Shown here: positions 62,201-64,000 of the stretch, piece by piece | How the letters are laid out: every line of letters begins with the position of its first letter | Numbering within the stretch: position 1 is the stretch's first letter | Assembly (NCBI GenBank): GCA_002813105.2 | Contig: CP017966.2 | Coordinates: forward strand, 978,745-1,042,744 | Source of the DNA: Methanosarcinales archaeon Met12 | GTDB taxonomy: Archaea; Halobacteriota; UBA148; JAJOKI01 | DNA: 64,000 nucleotides | Direction: 5' to 3' | Made by a program: the position numbers and the translations under genes | Notes under the pieces: generated by a model | Database searches by the model: none | Told to the model about the DNA's origin: nothing | Seen by the model: only the letters and a program-made list of their open reading frames with translations

Positions 62201-62845
62201 TCAAGGTAATAAAGGTATGATCAATTCAAGGTTTTTTTGAGTTATTACTATATCTGCGACATCCCTTAATACCGAGTTGGCATTAAATGCTATTGAGAGC
62301 CCGGCGCTCTTAAACATATCTAAGTCATTCGCCCCATCTCCCACGACCACACAGTTTTTGAGGGGGATGCCTTCTGATGTCGCAATCTGCACCAGCGCTC
62401 GTTCTTTTGAACCCAGTGTCATAAGTGGGCCTTTCACCTCGCCGGTCAACACTCCGTCCTTGACCGCCAATTCGTTGGAGATTACGTAATCGAGGTCGAG
62501 TTTCTTTCCGATTATCTCGGCAGCAGTCATAAAACTTCCAGTAATCATCGCCGTTTTATATCCTCTGGATTTCGCCTCGCCTATCAAGCGTTTTGCCCCC
62601 CTCATAATCGGAGCTTTTTTTGCAATCCTTTTGATATCTGCCTCGGGCAGACCCTGTAAAAGTTGCACTCTAACTTTAAGAGCCTCTTCAAAGTCGATTT
62701 CGCCTCGTATTGCTTTTCTGGTTATCCTGGCAACTTCATCGCCAACGCCTGCGGCTTTAGCAAGCTCATCGATTATTTCCACATCGACCAGGGTGCTGTC
62801 CATGTCAAATACGATCAGCTTTGCACTTTTATTCGGGGAACTCAT
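62201..62845 (-). CDS. serB: Phosphoserine phosphatase
   Basis: About 214 residues from ATG 62845, with GGGAGGCG upstream inside glyA. HAD-family motif [11 protein letters not shown] (residues 11-20), TGSF motif II (near 103) and GDGANDLDM (near 165-173). Last step of serine synthesis, feeding GlyA, whose gene it overlaps. Confidence 0.95.
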   Translation of the reverse strand: MSSPNKSAKLIVFDMDSTLVDVEIIDELAKAAGVGDEVARITRKAIRGEIDFEEALKVRVQLLQGLPEADIKRIAKKAPIMRGAKRLIGEAKSRGYKTAMITGSFMTAAEIIGKKLDLDYVISNELAVKDGVLTGEVKGPLMTLGSKERALVQIATSEGIPLKNCVVVGDGANDLDMFKSAGLSIAFNANSVLRDVADIVITQKNLELIIPLLP

Positions 62846-64000
62846 ATGCGCCTCCCTCATCAAAACAATAATGGACAATTTGATATCTTCTTTTCAAATG
62901 CATCACGTCTTTTTTAACTTTTTCAGGACTCTCTGCATCTACTACGACGCGCTTGATGAAACTTGCGACCTCTTGCATCTCCGATTCCTTCATATTTAGG
63001 CGCGTTAATTCCTGAACGCCCAGACGAATACCAGATGGGTTGTCTGCATTGTTTACATCATCCCAGGGAAGCAGATTCTTATTTGCGATGATATTAGCCC
63101 TTTCTAGATTGGATGCCACTTTTGCCCCACCTTTATGCTTCGAAACATCGATGGCTATTTGATGCGACTCTGTAAATCCCTTTTTTTCACAAAGCACATC
63201 CAACCCTGTTTCATACAAAGCCTGCCCCAGCGCCTTTGCATTGGCTATCGTCTGCTTTGCATAATCTTCTCCAAAGGCGATCATTTCAGAGAGGGTCGCA
63301 GCCAGACCTGCTACGTGGTGCAGATGATGATTGCTGACGGTTCCAGGGAATACAGCATCATCTATCTCATTTGCGATATCGGATTTGCATAATATCAATG
63401 CACCCTGGGGACCTGGAAACGTCTTGTGAGTCGAACCAGTTACGACATCCGCCCCCTCTCTCAACGGGTCCTGGAACTGCTTTCCTGCGATTAGCCCCAA
63501 TACGTGGGCCGCATCGTACACGATTTTAGCGCCAACTTCCTCTGCGGCTTGCTGTGCCTCTTTTACAGGGTGAGGGAATAAAAATAAGCTTGCCCCAAAC
63601 ATAACGATTCTTGGTTTTATATTCAGAATTTTTTTAACCATCAGGTCTGTGTCAATATTCATTTCCTCGTTGTTGAAAGGATGGCACTCTATTTTCAACC
63701 CCCTGATCCCGGCGGCAGAGTATCTTGCGTGGCTGACATGTCCGCCGTGTGGCACATTTAGCGGCATGAGTAAATCTCCAGGGCGTGTCAGTGCAAAAAA
63801 GACCGCGATATTTGCATTAACTCCTGAAATCGGCTGGACGTTAACATGTTCCGCTTCAAATAGTCGTTTGGTCAGTTTAATTGCACTTTCTTCAATCTGA
63901 TCGATGTATTTGCAACCTTGATAATAGCGATGCCCCACTTTGCCCTCTGCATATCGATGTCCAAGGTCTGAGGCAACTAACCGCCTGACGATGGGGCTGG
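62829..64000 (-). CDS. glyA: Serine hydroxymethyltransferase, 5' end outside window
   Basis: The frame is open to the window end and continues past the first in-window ATG with [17 protein letters not shown], a family sequence, so the start lies beyond 64000. PLP-lysine motif [20 protein letters not shown]-region GHRYYQGC, and [10 protein letters not shown]. Archaeal GlyA transfers a one-carbon unit between serine and the pterin cofactor. The C-terminus overlaps serB by 17 bases. Confidence 0.95.
   Translation of the reverse strand, partial: SPIVRRLVASDLGHRYAEGKVGHRYYQGCKYIDQIEESAIKLTKRLFEAEHVNVQPISGVNANIAVFFALTRPGDLLMPLNVPHGGHVSHARYSAAGIRGLKIECHPFNNEEMNIDTDLMVKKILNIKPRIVMFGASLFLFPHPVKEAQQAAEEVGAKIVYDAAHVLGLIAGKQFQDPLREGADVVTGSTHKTFPGPQGALILCKSDIANEIDDAVFPGTVSNHHLHHVAGLAATLSEMIAFGEDYAKQTIANAKALGQALYETGLDVLCEKKGFTESHQIAIDVSKHKGGAKVASNLERANIIANKNLLPWDDVNNADNPSGIRLGVQELTRLNMKESEMQEVASFIKRVVVDAESPEKVKKDVMHLKRRYQIVHYCFDEGGAYEFPE

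Overview
This window is a gene-dense archaeal chromosome segment. The evidence is the set of archaeal information-processing genes: MCM, Orc1/Cdc6, ATP-dependent DNA ligase, LSm, L37e, L21e, RpoF, Alba, NMD3, Pus10, Taw2, Thg1, Elp3, tRNA-splicing endonuclease and an intron-containing tRNA. An archaeal-type FBP aldolase/phosphatase, a digeranylgeranylglyceryl phosphate synthase and archaeal SepF agree. The gene mix looks euryarchaeal, in the wider Methanosarcinales/Syntropharchaeales/Methanophagales neighbourhood, but no methanogenesis gene is present and I cannot fix the lineage. Ribosome-binding sites, where visible, are GGAGG/GGTGA type. Several genes overlap by a few bases.

Layout. 1-2.1 kb: NAD(P)H-hydrate repair enzyme (cut by the window start) and a small toxin/antitoxin-like pair. 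2.2-9.1 kb, minus strand: NMD3, Taw2, a GTPBP1-like GTPase, two relics of a surface-protein domain around a small membrane ORF, MCM and a PD-(D/E)XK nuclease. 9.1-13.5 kb: Orc1/Cdc6 with a Cas4-like protein, an ACT protein, MtnA and rhomboid. 13.4-19.6 kb: pheS and pheT, normally adjacent, separated by an AT-rich OLD-type ATPase/TOPRIM gene and a DUF3800 gene. 19.6-25 kb: isochorismatase-like hydrolase, TrpRS, tRNA-splicing endonuclease, tRNA-Arg, dCTP deaminase, an intact MntA/HepT pair and an Lrp regulator. 25-34.7 kb: glutamine synthetase, a broken ubiE, a DisA_N-like membrane protein, glutamate synthase, the NAD cluster (nadC, nadX, nadA), an archaeal lipid prenyltransferase and FBP aldolase/phosphatase. 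34.7-37 kb: a decayed integrated element between 26-bp direct repeats in the 3' end of the fumarase beta gene, then both fumarase genes. 37-47 kb: tRNA-Leu, purF, L37e/LSm, a PUA protein, SepF, a ZPR1 relic, purM, aspartate kinase, three membrane proteins (M50, TraB, M50-CBS), a PRC-barrel protein and Thg1. 47.4-47.9 kb: tRNA-Lys(CTT) with a 295-nt, hairpin-rich intron. 47.9-54.1 kb: Alba, purA, the Pus10-L21e-RpoF-DUF655-KsgA-HemK cluster and an MntA with a decayed HepT. 54.4-64 kb: YjbQ, Elp3, nitroreductase, ACT protein plus homoserine dehydrogenase, DNA ligase, DUF373, a coiled-coil protein, SerB and GlyA (cut by the window end).

The genes that work together most clearly are aspartate to NAD (nadX, nadA, nadC), ammonia assimilation (glnA, lrp, glutamate synthase), aspartate to homoserine (aspartate kinase, ACT protein, hom), serine to glycine (serB, glyA), purines (purF, purM, purA) and tRNA maturation. 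The most unusual items are the tRNA-Lys intron, the OLD/DUF3800 insertion between pheS and pheT, the integration scar in the fumarase gene, paired hairpins covering the nadX ribosome-binding site, and a set of relics showing active gene decay.
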